Shown: piece after piece, positions 1-10,850 of the stretch
How positions within the stretch are numbered: the stretch's first letter is position 1
Layout of the letters: every line of letters starts with the position of its first letter
NCBI GenBank assembly: GCA_021234155.1
Contig: JAJEKV010000067.1
Location: 3,279,279 to 3,343,278 of the forward strand
Length of the DNA stretch: 64,000 bases
Direction of reading: 5' to 3'
Source of the DNA: Isoetes taiwanensis
Lineage: Eukaryota; Streptophyta; Lycopodiopsida; Isoetales; Isoetaceae
Position numbers and translations under genes: made by a program
Notes under the pieces: generated by a model
What the model saw: the letters and a program-made list of their open reading frames with translations, nothing else
Database searches by the model: none
What the model was told of the DNA's origin: nothing

Positions 1-1613
1 ATTGCCATGATGTATTCATGTTCAACTGTCTTTGCTTCAATTCTTCTACTTCTTCCCCTTTCATTTCTGCCATAATTGTGTTCTTCCAGTCTAGCTTCTT
101 CTACAAGTCTTTCTGCCTGGGTTTTCCTTTTCTTCTTTTCATGATGTTCCTTGAGAGGCTCAACACTTGATTGTCTTGTATCTGAAATGTCTTCAGAGCT
201 TGGTATTTCCATCTCACTAGTTTCTTTTGATATTTCTGGAATTTCTAATTCATCATAATCCTCTTCTTCAAATTCCACCTTTGGAGTTTGTTCAGGTTTA
301 TCTGGCTGGATTTTGGTGCCTTTCTTGAATTTATGTTTGTATAGCACCTCTTCATTAAATATTACATCCCTACTAATTCTGATTTCCTTGATCTCAGGCA
401 AGTAGATTCTGTACCCTTTAGATTCTTTGTCATATCCTACCAGAAACCCTCTTTCTGCCCTGTTATCTAATTTTTTTCTTAGTTCAGATGGCACATGCAC
501 ATAGACCAGACACCCATATACCTTGAACTTTTCATAGTTTAGCTTCTTTTCTGAATCCCATAGCAGCATAGGGATATTTCCTTGTAGGCTTACTGATGGA
601 AGCATATTCTGGATTTCAACAGCAGTATACAGTGCTTCTTCCCATAGATAGTTAGGCAAACCACTTTCTTTTAGCATTGATCTAACAGCATCTAATAAGG
701 TTCTATTCTTTCTTTCTGACACTCCATTCTGCTGAGGTGAGTGTCTGCATGTTAATTGTCTCTTGATTCCATGTGATATGCAAAATGATTTGAATTGACC
801 TGAAAGATATTCTCCTCCTCTATCTGATCTAATGCATTTTACTTTGACACCTGTTTCTCGTTCTTTTTCTGCAACATATTGCTTAAATGCATTTATGGCG
901 TGTGACTTCCTGGTTAAACAATATGTGGTGCACATTCTGCTGTAATCATCTGTGAAAGTAATGAAATATCTCTTATTTGTTCTGCTTTTGACATTCAAAG
1001 GGCCACATAAATCTGAATGTATCAGCTCAAGTTTTTGATGTGCTCTAGTTTTTCTTTTATGAAATGGCAGCCTGCTTAATTTACCCAAGGCACATCCCTC
1101 ACATATAAGATCTTGTCTAGTTTCATTTTCAAGGCTGATGTGACCTTGCTTGTATAGAGATTCTAATTTTTTATAATTGGTGTGAGCAAGTCTATTATGC
1201 CAAGTGTCAATCCCAACTTCCTGAACAGCATTAATAGAATGATAAACACTATTTTCCAATCCATACAAGTTTCCCACACGTTTGCCATAAAACTTTATTT
1301 CATTATCCTTCATAATATTGCACTGATCTGTATCAAATACAACTTTATATCCCAAATCACACAACTGACTAACTGATATTAAATTTTTGATAATTCCAGG
1401 CACACACAAAACATTCTGGATATTTACAACATTTCCAGCCACTTCTGTTAACTGCAATAAGCCTCTTCCTTGAACATCTTGGAGAGCTCCATTTCCCACT
1501 TGAATTTTCCTTGAACTTGCACTATTTATATTCTTCAAAAGATCAATATTTTGTACTATTGATCTTTCAGCTCCACTATCAACTATTAAATGATCAGAAT
1601 TGTTAGTTGGCAT
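1..1613 (-). CDS. Ty1/copia pol: protease, GAG-pre-integrase and integrase (partial, runs off left edge)
   Basis: Read from the ATG at 1613, the minus strand stays open to the window edge. The aspartic protease motif DSGA is at about residues 12-15. It is followed by the GAG-pre-integrase zinc motif (WHNRLAH near residue 136, CEGC near 170). The integrase core shows HSDLCGP, then SDRGGEY, then NGVSERKN; the last D and E are separated by exactly 35 residues, giving the D,D35E triad. A chromodomain-like or reverse transcriptase part is not reached; RT and RNase H, which follow integrase in copia, would lie left of base 1. The pro-int frame overlaps the upstream gag ORF by a few codons in another frame. 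The integrase looks intact, so the element may be young or only recently inactivated. Order protease-integrase identifies copia rather than gypsy. Confidence 0.93.
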   Translation of the reverse strand, partial: MPTNNSDHLIVDSGAERSIVQNIDLLKNINSASSRKIQVGNGALQDVQGRGLLQLTEVAGNVVNIQNVLCVPGIIKNLISVSQLCDLGYKVVFDTDQCNIMKDNEIKFYGKRVGNLYGLENSVYHSINAVQEVGIDTWHNRLAHTNYKKLESLYKQGHISLENETRQDLICEGCALGKLSRLPFHKRKTRAHQKLELIHSDLCGPLNVKSRTNKRYFITFTDDYSRMCTTYCLTRKSHAINAFKQYVAEKERETGVKVKCIRSDRGGEYLSGQFKSFCISHGIKRQLTCRHSPQQNGVSERKNRTLLDAVRSMLKESGLPNYLWEEALYTAVEIQNMLPSVSLQGNIPMLLWDSEKKLNYEKFKVYGCLVYVHVPSELRKKLDNRAERGFLVGYDKESKGYRIYLPEIKEIRISRDVIFNEEVLYKHKFKKGTKIQPDKPEQTPKVEFEEEDYDELEIPEISKETSEMEIPSSEDISDTRQSSVEPLKEHHEKKKRKTQAERLVEEARLEEHNYGRNERGRSRRIEAKTVEHEYIMA

Positions 1614-2690
1614 ACTCTCATTAACAATTGCAAATTCATGAGATACCTCATCCTCATCTTCTTCATTTGCCTTGTCTTCTTGTTCTCTTGCCACATAGGC
1701 CTTTTCAGCACCACGTCCTCTGCCACCTCTTGTATGCCTGGCTTCACCTCGCCTCTCTTGCGGATCTCGCCATAGGTTTTAGGTGTAGGACATTTTGAGG
1801 TCAGATGTCCTCTGCCACCACATGTGTAGCAATTGAAATCCTTTTTTAAATTTTGGGCATTCATTCTTATAATGACCTTTCTCATGGCGCTTATAGCATA
1901 TCACTTTATCTTTTATCTTAAGCAATAGAATTTCTGGAGTTTCATCCGATTGACTTCTGCCTTAGTATCTTTTTTTTCTTTCCCACTCGGGTTCTTAATA
2001 TATTTTCTGCCTCTTCTCTTGATTTACATGAATTTCTTATGAATAAGGCCAAGGTCTCATTTTCACCAATTGCCCTAGATATTTGCAACACTTGACTTCT
2101 TTCGTAAATGACTACTCCTCTGCTCCATTTAGGTCAGCAATAAGATTATCAAACTTATTGAAGAATTCTGTTACATCCTCCTCTTCTTTAAGTTTCAAAC
2201 CCCTTAATTCATTCTCAAGAAGATCAATTTGTGAGGATGTCTTTTCCTCATAGTGTTTTAATAAAAACTTCCACATCTCTCTAGGACTTAATGACCTTAA
2301 TTTCAAGCGTATAGTTGGACTAACCTTGCATGTGATGATGCCTTGTGCTTCCCTTGTTTTGGCAAGCAATGATTTGCCTCCTGTTCCAGATGCTCCAGCA
2401 CCTGCTCCTGCATCTTTTGAAGCTTCAGTCCCTGCTGCAGCCTTCTCTGCTGCTCCAACAACAGAACTTGAGGAACCAGTTCTGGTAAGTACTCTGCACC
2501 CTCTTTCTGCTTGGATCTACCAGCTCCCACAGGTCCTCCACCTCAAGTATGTGTGCTATAGCATCTTTCCATACTTGGAAACCTGGACCTCCCTTGTATA
2601 CATCTACAGTATTCAATAGTGATGCACCAAATCTGCTAGACATGTTGAATGGCTCTGATACCACTGATGGATTTTCAAGATAATGCACAC
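1586..2690 (-). pseudogene. Ty1/copia gag remnant, frameshifted
   Basis: Gag-like peptide is spread over at least three minus-strand frames: 2688-2425 (N-terminal part, with FQVWKDAI and DLWELVD), 2369-2112 (core, with REMWKFLLKHYEEKT and FNKFDNLIADL, typical UBN2-type copia gag) and 1885-1586 (C-terminal part). A good CCHC zinc knuckle, CYTCGGRGHLTSKC, lies at 1831-1790. About 70 bases upstream, another frame holds a second knuckle in which the second Cys is replaced by Arg. The frame changes near 2425, 2112 and 1885 show that this gag cannot be translated as one protein, unlike the open pol that follows. It lies directly downstream of the primer-binding site. Confidence 0.85.
2651..2663 (-). 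other. Primer-binding site of the copia element (initiator Met tRNA)
   Basis: The minus strand reads TGGTATCAGAGCC, the standard plant copia primer-binding site complementary to the initiator methionine tRNA 3' end. It sits just upstream of gag, which fixes the direction of the element and places the 5' LTR at higher coordinates. Confidence 0.9.
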
Positions 2691-3110
2691 AACAATAATG
2701 AACTCAAATGTCTAACAAGATTTGCAACTATAATAGAGTTACAATAATGATCTAGAGAAAAGCCACAATATGGTCACTAATTTTCTCTAGAACATGTACA
2801 CAATATCTTTGTTCAAGTTCCTAGAAATCATTCTAGAAACACCTATGGTCAATAAAATGTTTGTCAATAATAATAATGAACTATTCAACCATAGGAATAC
2901 TCTAGCAATAATTCATCGTCCTCTGTATTGACCAAGTAATCAGAGCACAGTTGACTCCGGTCATTTTGCAGATCTTCAATGCTAATACGATCTGCTCCTT
3001 CCGCATACAACCGCCATTAAGTGTTCTCGAAGATATATCCATCACTCCGACGGTTATGGGGCTTCTAATCTGAGAGTTTCGAATCCGTTCACAATATCCC
3101 ACGGACAAGT
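2664..3110 (-). repeat. Probable 5' LTR of the copia element (outer boundary not determined)
   Basis: An LTR must begin next to the primer-binding site. The + strand next to it starts CTGATGG and continues AT-rich with no coding potential. The outer end cannot be set because the partner LTR is outside the window; 3110 is a guess based on where composition changes. Confidence 0.45.
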
Positions 3111-4250
3111 TCATGAAACGAAAAGGTGTTCAAATATCCCACAGGACAAAAAGGTAAAACGAAGCTTTTCGACCATTGAGTCAAATTTTCCCTAATAGAT
3201 AATGTTCATATTAATATTTCAATCAATGTCTTACCCTTGGTGATGAACTTGAATATCAAACCACTTGGTAACTGCTCCTGACATAAGCTCCTGTCTCATT
3301 TGCACATTTAGATTAGGTCATGGTCTGTAAGGTAACCCACGCCAAAGCTTCTCATAGGTACATTAAGCGCATAACTTGTGATCATGTTGATCTACACTCA
3401 TCGCCATAAAAAAAAAAAAGAAAAAGAAAGGCATAGTTAGATCATACAAATGATAGCCATCTTCACATGATAACTTTGTGCTCAAATAACATTATTGTTT
3501 GTATATACTGACCTGAATCTTGCAGGGTTATGAGATGAATTTCCATCAAGGCTAAGAAAAGGAAGAAAGGGAAAAAGGGAACAATGGAACCATTACTAAT
3601 AATACCAATAATGTTGAAGTATAATACCAATAATGCCGAAATGATAATACCAATAATGCTCACGATAATACCAATAATGCTGAAGTATTATACCAATAAT
3701 TCTACAACGACTATAAAAGCAGCTCTATTCGGATAAGCCATTCATCTCCCATGGCTTATAATATTTATGAAGATCGGTTTGAGACCATTCTTTTGCTCCA
3801 TGAGCTACAATGATATTCATCATTTGCATACATAAAGGTGTTAAGTCGGATCCTTACTTACAATCCAAAGCGTAAGGTCGTGGAGTGTGATTGCCCCGGC
3901 CTTTACCGTGTTTGTGATCCATCTTCTTTGGGTTCCCGAGCCATGCCTACGAGCTAAAATGCGATCACAATAGCGAGGGATTGATGATGAGTGAATCATC
4001 GACTCTATAATGCCATCAATAATATGTGCATCTAAATTATATGTATGCCATCAATAATGTGTGCATCGATGTAATGATGTGTATTAAACACCTATTATAA
4101 AAGATGTAAGGATGTTAGTATAAGCATAATGGAAGCTAATTGATGTATCGACAACGATTAATTGTCCAAAATGCTTAAGTATTATAGCAAAAGAAATTAC
4201 ATACATGATTATCGAGAACATGACCGAGATTGAGAGCTTTTAGCTAATGC
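3111..4250. repeat. Non-coding interval with short AT-rich tandem repeats
   Basis: No convincing gene. Between about 3593 and 3706 a unit like AATACCAATAATGCTGAAGT recurs five times with variation. Between 4010 and 4085 a second short unit, ATGCCATCAATAATGTGTGC, occurs twice. A TATA-like CTATAAAAGC lies at about 3711 on the + strand, but no gene follows it. Confidence 0.6.
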
Positions 4251-4253
4251 TAT

Positions 4254-5843
4254 GTCCCCCCACATGTCAACAATGTATTTTGGAATCAACAGTCTTCTGG
4301 CCCTTTGCCATTTGCATCCCATGCATAATGTATGGCATCTAACTTCTCATACCTTGATGGATCGATGGATTGGGTCGCCAACGCTTAGTTAAGCAACTCA
4401 GTATAGTCACGACCAACGCACATCCACCATGATACATAAATGTGACCATAATTGGTAGACTCGGATCTAGGATGGCATCTTCTTCTCTAAAAGCCCAACC
4501 ACGCTGGAGTTTCATCGCCTCCAGTCCGGACTAAAACAAACATACCTTTCGTAACATGTGCATGAGGATCGAACTCATCCATTGGCAACACCGACTTCAT
4601 CCGCCGCCCCCAATACGTAGGCAAAGGTCTTACAAACGCAGCTTCATCGACCTCTAGAGTAAATGCGACTTGTAGAAGTTCTTGCCTTGTACGCATGACA
4701 AAAGTTATCATTTTGAGGTCGCCCCGGAGATACATCTTCCAAACACACAAGAATCTCGTTCGAAGAATCCATAGTTGCTTTGTAATGTACCGTCGTGCAA
4801 ACACATCTTCTTGATTTTTGCGTAAGGAATTCCATAATGCTATGTACTTGCGATCTTTGTCTGCCGGGCCGTGCCGAGATCTTTCAATGTCTTCCTTGGA
4901 GGGATATTTTTAGGCACCCCCGTTGGTAACGTTGGCTCACCATTTTCATCCTCCTTCCACATTCTTATTCCTTTTTCTGGAATCCACTCTTTATGGGTTG
5001 GCCGCATCTTATATTGCATAATGGGCCATTTCCCATCCATTTTAAATCGGAATAGCAATGGGTCGGTATGGCCTGTTAGACGTTGGCCTTTATCAGGGAT
5101 ATATCCCTTGACAAAGCCTTTCCAATCTGGAACTTCATCCACAAAATATGGAACAGGAGACTTTGCATTGCACTTGCTAAACAAGTAAAGCAACTCAGGC
5201 AAAGTTAGAGCATCCGATGAACTCATTAACGTCGAAAAGTTCCCGAACAATGCATCAATATCGTCATGAGTATGCCCAACCATCATGAAGCCAACCTGAA
5301 TCTCATCGAATACCTTAAGCCATGTCAAATAAGAGAGGTAGAAGAACACATATCTATTTTTATTTTGACCCGATGCATTATCCAACTGTAAGTAGAGATT
5401 TCGAGGAAGAGGATTGAGCCTTCTAAGTTGGCACTAGAAGATGAAGGCATCTTCTCTTGTGTCTGCGCTAGCTTATGCTGAAGTGGTCGAGTATCGTTTA
5501 GGGCTTGCATCAATTTGCAATCTGTAGTTCTGCTTCCACACAGATCACCACACTTGTCTTCTTCCGGCAACTCAAGATAGTGTAGGATCCTAGAAAGTGA
5601 TCCAACATGAAAGTTTGAGTCATCCTTCCAAAGATCAAGAGAGAAATGGCCATAAGCCCGTCCACCATGACCATGTATCAATGCTCCTGTCAAGCTGCTC
5701 TTCAAGCGATCTCCTCTCCAAACAGACTTTGCGAGATGGTGACTTCTTGGTGTGAGTGTTTTGACCTGATCCATCTTATCATGTATTATGCAAAGGTGAC
5801 TTTCTGGCGAACGATGTGATAACTGTTGGATAGGCATATTCAC
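4254..5843 (-). pseudogene. DUF7869-like transposase, catalytic and C-terminal part (frameshifted)
   Basis: Two overlapping minus-strand frames make one conserved protein. The first (5843-5390) has GALIHGHGGRAYGHFSLDLW and a following DDSNFHV segment. The second (5385-4840) has LDNASGQNKNRYVFFYLSYL, then MMVGHTHDDIDALFG. In DUF7869 proteins the D..GQNKN and VGHTHDDID motifs are the hallmarks of an RNase H-like fold linked to eukaryotic transposons. A one-base shift near 5390 separates them. A third frame (4804-4487) carries WGRRMKSVLPMDEFDP and AWLGF, and C-terminal protein-like sequence continues, frame-broken, to about 4254. The catalytic role is inferred from the family; no terminal inverted repeats were located. 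Confidence 0.7.
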
Positions 5844-7263
5844 CCCTTATTCCTTAATCTATACCGTACGTAAAGTTCCTCGTTTGTGGGGTATGCAAGT
5901 ACAAATTTTGCTATACTGTATAACAAGATTTACAAAATACTATAAGATTTCAAGCGGAATACTATATGGTGTTGATTTCGTACGTGCAAAATACAATTAT
6001 GAGGGCTCTCGCTGCCCTACGTCACCCCCCGTGTGAATATGCACCCAAACCAAAAGGGGTTTAAGGGGGATTTTAATTTAAAAGTGTTGGACCCAATGGT
6101 TGTGTTAATTAATGTCAATAGTAGTTATGTGTTGGTTGTTAATGTCAATGGTTGTTATGTGTTAGGGGATTTAATTTTTATATGTTAGATGTGAATGGTT
6201 TGTGTTGCAAAAAAATTTTTTTGGCCCCTTCGGGGCCTCCCCCCCCGGTGTGACAAAATTTTTAGAATTCAAACCAGAAAAAACTAGAATTCATTTGAGG
6301 CTTTCATCACTTGTAGCTTTTGAATTTGATCACAATAAAACAAATAGAACATAGGTAAAAGTTACCATAAAGATAGAGCCCATTGATCCCATTATTCTGA
6401 AAGTCATAAAGTTTGCAACACAAAGAAAACCCCTTGTTATTATGCTACATATTGTTACTTCCACTACAACTATTTCTCTTTCACAATAACACGATTGTTT
6501 ATCAATCCATATGATTTTGGATGCTCCATCTCTAGCTTAAAGGTAATGCATGATTCACCTTATGGTTCGATTAAAGTTCCAAACCTACAATATAAATGCA
6601 TTCTTGTGGCCACTGTTTGACTGATCTGCGTGCCATGGAAAAGGGCGTGGAATAATCCGCCTGTTGTGTGCACTGTGCATAAGAATCCGTTTGTTGATTG
6701 AAGCTAAAGGCTGGCTGCTATGAACAATCCGGCAGCCAGAAATATCCAAGAGTTGGAAGCAAACAGAGGGCCTAAACTTGAATCTGCAGCAAATCTTAGG
6801 AAGGAAACAAAAGGGGGTTTTGCAGCACTACATTCTAGAATCAGGAAACCAATACCTTGTAAAAAAGAACATTATGCTAACTGAAGAAACATTAAAAAAC
6901 AAATACCAGTGTGAGCAAAAAATCCATCTCGTCGTAGTAAAATCCACTCCGGCAATAAGAATCCAAGAGGGCAAGTGCACATGCATATGCACACATGCAC
7001 ATGCACTTGCACTTGCACATGCACAATACACATGCACATGCATATAAATGCACATTCACATGAACATGCACATGAACACACATGCAAATGCATGTGCACA
7101 TGCACATGCATACACATGCGCAGTGTTCATGCACAAACACATGCAGAGAAAGACAACAACCCTCGGATTGTTCCAACCAACGAAAATCAACGGCCCATAA
7201 AGGGTGCACTCCGAATACAACAACGAAATCATAGAAAAACCATGTGAAAAAGCGTATAAAAAT
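5844..7263. mobile_element. Non-coding insertion splitting the DUF7869 transposon
   Basis: This stretch separates the two halves of the transposase and has no protein continuing either half, so it is either a large intron or a later insertion. A poly-A run followed by GGCCCCTTCGGGGCC, a perfect short palindrome, lies near 6223-6240 and may mark a junction. The right part holds the hexanucleotide repeat listed separately. Confidence 0.45.
6967..7145. repeat. ACATGC-type degenerate hexanucleotide repeat
   Basis: About 180 bases are built almost entirely from CACATG/ACATGC/GCATGT units, an alternating purine-pyrimidine sequence. All reading frames across it stay open and give Cys/His/Met-rich peptides on both strands, which is an artefact of the repeat. 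Confidence 0.9.
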
Positions 7264-7800
7264 CTAAAAGTAACCCCCTGTTATTGTGCTACATATTGCA
7301 CGCCAATGCCAATATTGACTCCTACAGGAACGTTGTTCCAACATATGTGCCCGCCGTTGAATTGAAAGGTTACGCCTCTCCCTTGTATCTTTTGTTCTTT
7401 CCAATTTCTGCTTGATGACTACACATATGTTACACTTGGAGAATGCTGTATTTTTTGCTATGCTGACGTCTGGAAACTCCTTCTTCCAAATATTGTAAAA
7501 CGAGGGCAAGGTTACACTCTTTCCTGTCAATTCTTCCACCACGGCACCCACTTCCTTATGTATGCTCTTCTTATTAAGAATGGAAGGAAGTTTGCGAACA
7601 TTCTCCCTTATATCATCCTTCCCTTTTTTGCTTCTATGTGGAATGCTCTCTGCATTCTCACTAATGAAGGTATCAAGCACACTTTCTGTAGCTAGTGTCA
7701 CAGATCTAGGCTTCTTAGAGCACAGATATTACCATGCTCTGCCCGTTTTTCCACCTAACTCGAACCTCCTCCTCCAACTATAAAACGTAGACCGAGCAAC
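7264..7800 (-). pseudogene. DUF7869-like transposase, middle part with Cys/His/Arg helical segment
   Basis: The ORF 7701-7264 contains SFYNIWKKEFPDVSIAKNT, then FSKCNICVVIKQKLERTKDT and a stretch ending RRAHMLEQRSCRSQYWHWRA. The C-x2-C followed by R..H...Q...R..Y is typical of the region just before the catalytic fold in DUF7869 proteins. Upstream, across a one-base shift near 7700, the other frame reads STFYSWRRRFELGGKTGRAW, so the gene once continued. It belongs with the catalytic part at 4254-5843 on the same strand. Confidence 0.65.
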
Positions 7801-7887
7801 TCCTAAAGCCCGCGCGCCATGCGGGTTGACAAAGACTCCACTCCGGAGACCACTACTTTAAGCCTCCGACGCCTGTATAAGTTACAC

Positions 7888-8890
7888 TCAACACATCAAA
7901 ACAAAGCATAATCCACAGCAATGCTTGATTGAGAATAAAATTCTTTTCTTAAGGCACATACTTGCTCGGCTTCGGTTTTTTGACACATTAGTCCTTGGCA
8001 AAGATGTTGATTTTAGAGCACTCTTGATTGACTTGGAAGCGCACATCCTCTCCTCCTTCCTATCCCCTTTGGTTCCCTCGACCCTCTTCACATATGTATA
8101 TTTCCTTTTCCTCTTGAATTGCTTCTCAACATCAGCTTCCAAGCACTCAACTTCTAAGTCATCCCCTTTCGAGAGCAGCTCGAGCTTGTAAATGTTGTGA
8201 AACTGTCCTACCATCATGAAGCAAAACATCATGGGTCTCCCAGTTTACTAGATGTTAGCTATAGGCCTCTCGGACAAGCATGACATGACCTGATATTTTG
8301 GTTTCCCGTTGGATCTATTATGTTACCCACTTGAAAGTCCGACCTTTGATACACCCAAGAACTCATCGTCTATAGCATCCCGAGGATCACTAAAGACTAT
8401 ATTAAGCCTCCAAATATTTAGATCCAATGCAGAGGAATGAAGAATGTAGCATGGCAAACCGGTGAAGATGCCTCATCTTGAGGGCTTAAACAACACGAGA
8501 CCAAGACGGGCAGCTAGATTCTCATGACCTCCAATCTCCTCTACTATCTCGTCTTCTTCATTTGTTCTTTGTGTTGCTTGGTTCACCACAAATGAGCGGT
8601 GAAACCGATGTCCGTGAGCTCTCTTGGCGGATGGTGGACTACTAGATGAATCCTCTTCTCAAAGAGGGCAAATTGAGGGATCTCAAGACGTATCTTCACT
8701 TGAGGGGAACTCATTTTGTTTTACATCCCTCTTAGGCCACCGAATGAATGTGCCTCTTGCTTCACCAATGTTATCTCGCCCCTCCAGGGGGACCGAAGAA
8801 GCTTCGATTCGATGGGATCACCGGACTCAAGTGACCTCAATAGCTACATTTGAAGGATCTATTTCCTTCCCATGAAGAGTGGTTCTATTC
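7888..8890 (-). pseudogene. N-terminal remnant of the DUF7869-type transposon gene
   Basis: The ORF 8232-7888 (Lys/Arg-rich, with QFKRKRKYTYVKRVEGTKGD) and, further upstream in another frame near 8430-8570, protein-like sequence including EIVEEIGGHENLAARLGLVL and ALDLNIWRLNIVFSDPRDAI look coding, although stops and shifts break them. Position and strand suggest they belong to the same transposon as 4254-7800. No domain was recognised. Confidence 0.4.
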
Positions 8891-9029
8891 AAAATATGTC
8901 CCCGGGCAACAATTGTCCTTCCGACGAATAGGTTGTATAGGGGAAAATTGAACCTGTTTCAATCAAGCATATGAAATAGACGAAAAATAAGCAATAAATA
9001 AGCGAAAATGGCGTCATTTAGTACAAAAG

Positions 9030-9235
9030 AATAAATTTTGGTCTAAATTTGGAGCCATGAAAGCCATTTAATCGAAAGCGGTGCACTTGGATCAAATGGC
9101 GCCATGGCCATTGTTCAAATTCACACCTATGACATAGGTGTGAATTTGAACAAATGGCGCCATGGCGCATTTGATCCAAGTGCACCGTTCGACCAAATGG
9201 CGCCATGGCTCCATTTAGCTCCAAATTTACATTTC
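9030..9235. repeat. Long imperfect palindrome (foldback) with GGCGCC core boxes
   Basis: The sequence folds about a centre near 9132: the left arm ends TTCAAATTCACACCTAT and the right arm begins ATAGGTGTGAATTTGAA, separated by GAC. Pairing continues outward through GGCGCCATGG boxes and GGTGCACTTGGATCAAATGG, then more loosely to AAATTTGGAGC on both sides, giving arms close to 100 bases. This is the shape of a MITE or a foldback transcript. Confidence 0.85.
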
Positions 9236-9620
9236 AGCCGTGCACCATGTTCAACCGTATGGCGCTATGGAGCCATTAAGACCAACACACCATAAGGGTG
9301 TATTTGGAATAGAATGGCGCCTCAGGCCATTTGATCAAGTTGGTCACATGGGGCGATTTGGCTTAGCTCCATCACAAAATCTACACGAGGTGCCTATGTT
9401 ATGCATTCTTGCTCCCATTGCTGTATATGTGTCAATAAGAGCAGGCATGCATAACATGGGCACCCCATGCCAACTTTGCAATTGAAACCAAGGTTCTTAG
9501 TTTCCTAGCAAAGATTCATATCGGCATTTGAACACGCTTATACACATGGCAAAAGAATAGAAACGTAATTCATACCGTAAAAAGTGGACTTACTTGATAT
9601 TAGATAGATCCATAGTGGTA
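9236..9620. other. Intergenic, scattered GGCGC boxes only
   Basis: No gene recognised. Single ATGGCGC(C/T) boxes occur at 9257 and 9314, continuing the motif of the adjacent palindrome. Confidence 0.5.
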
Positions 9621-9654
9621 TGTCCTGGAGCAGTAGATGGAACAGGAAAATCAC

Positions 9655-9880
9655 GCTGATCCCAGCAGAAAGCGCCAAAAGCGCCAAGAAGAAAGCGTCA
9701 AGGATTCGCCAAGAAAGCGCAAAGAAGGATTCGCCAAGAAGAAAGCGCCAAGAAGAATTCACCAAGAAGAAAGCGCCAAGAATCACTTGGGATTTCTGTG
9801 AGCGCCAAGAAGAAAGCGCCTGACAGCACGCATGCGCCTTGCAAAGTTTCTGCCTATGCGCCTAAGAAAAGAAGCGCCTT
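9655..9880. repeat. Minisatellite of GCGCCAAGAAGAAA units
   Basis: The unit GCGCCAAGAAGAAA and the variant TTCGCCAAGAAGAAA recur about nine times. The apparent 67-residue Lys/Ser-rich peptide across it follows from the repeat and is not considered a gene. Confidence 0.75.
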
Positions 9881-10019
9881 TATGCGAATGTGACGAAACG
9901 GCGGATTCGAAAGCTCGAACTGCGTAATCAAAACGCTCAAGGCCGTGGGCATGGTCGCATTAAGTGTGAGCAGGGCGACAAAGAGGGAGCTTTAAATGCA
10001 AAGTACAATTTTAAAAGCG

Positions 10020-10340
10020 GACGATTCAAATTTGGACAGGTGGCAGTCAAATTTCAATTTACGGGCGGGAATTTTGACTTTTATGTTAATTTGGTGGCGG
10101 GAATTTTGAATTTTATGTTCAAATTTGGGCGGGGGCGTTAGGGCGGGAAATATTGAATTTCAAATTTCAAATTGTGGCGGGCATGGCGCTGGGCCCTATG
10201 CGATGCGTCGGCATGGGCGCCCGGACCGCCCGGGCATGGGCGGGCATGGGCGTTGGCGGGCATAGGCGCTGGACCGCCCGCGGGCATGGGCGGGCATGGA
10301 TTCGCATTTGGGCCGGCATGGGCCACGCCAACCCAGAAGT
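10020..10340. repeat. GC-rich degenerate repeats (GGCGGGAATTTT, then GGCATGGGCG)
   Basis: The left part repeats GGCGGGAATTTTGAATTTTATGT-like units. The right part (10180-10330) repeats GGCATGGGCGGGCATGGGCG. Open frames exist on both strands but give Gly/Ala/Pro/His low-complexity peptides. It may be the 5' flank of the gene starting at 10631. Confidence 0.65.
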
Positions 10341-10630
10341 TGGTTAACGCTGCGGTAGTGCAATGACGAATGTGCAAACACCCAAAGTTTCTTATGCCTA
10401 ATTGTTTTCCGAAGCTTCTCATTCGGTTTTTTTTTTCGATTCGACTCCCTAAGCGCCCTCGACCTTAGCCGGCGCCAAGCCAGCCATCGCCTAAGCGCCC
10501 GGCGCCCTAAAGCAACCCTTTTTTCGTCCTTTTTTTTCCGTGTTTTTCAAGGCGCCATTTCCCCGCGATCAAAGCACCTCAACACATCAAGCTACACACC
10601 AGTTTTCGGACCAAATTCAAGGCGCTCGAA

Positions 10631-10697
10631 ATGGAAATCGACAATTCTGGAGCTCCTCAGAATGTGGAGACAGCGGCTAGCGCACCTCAAGGGACAG
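10631..10697 (+). CDS. Possible first coding exon of the ParB/methylase-like gene
   Basis: ATG at 10631 opens MEIDNSGAPQNVETAASAPQ and the frame runs into CAG|GTATGT at 10697/10698, a strong donor. The phase (one base left over) fits the exon-like blocks that begin GTGCC at 11135 and 11444. The assignment to this gene rests on position and phase only. Confidence 0.45.
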
Positions 10698-10850
10698 GTA
10701 TGTCATCTACTTGCATTGTTTTGTTTGGGCTAAATGGCGCCATCGCGCCATTTAGATGCCTGGTAGCCAGTTTAGGGTCTTATAGTTGACAAATGGCGCC
10801 ATGAGTGCACTTTAGGAGTCTTAGCTTACTTTAGGATGCCTGGTAGCTTA

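Noticed and set aside
6778-7247. Cys/His/Met-rich frames that look like metal-binding peptides
   Set aside because: They arise from the ACATGC repeat and occur on both strands at once.
10138-10422. Ala/Pro/Gly-rich ORFs on both strands
   Set aside because: GC-rich degenerate repeat; no start context, no conserved motif.
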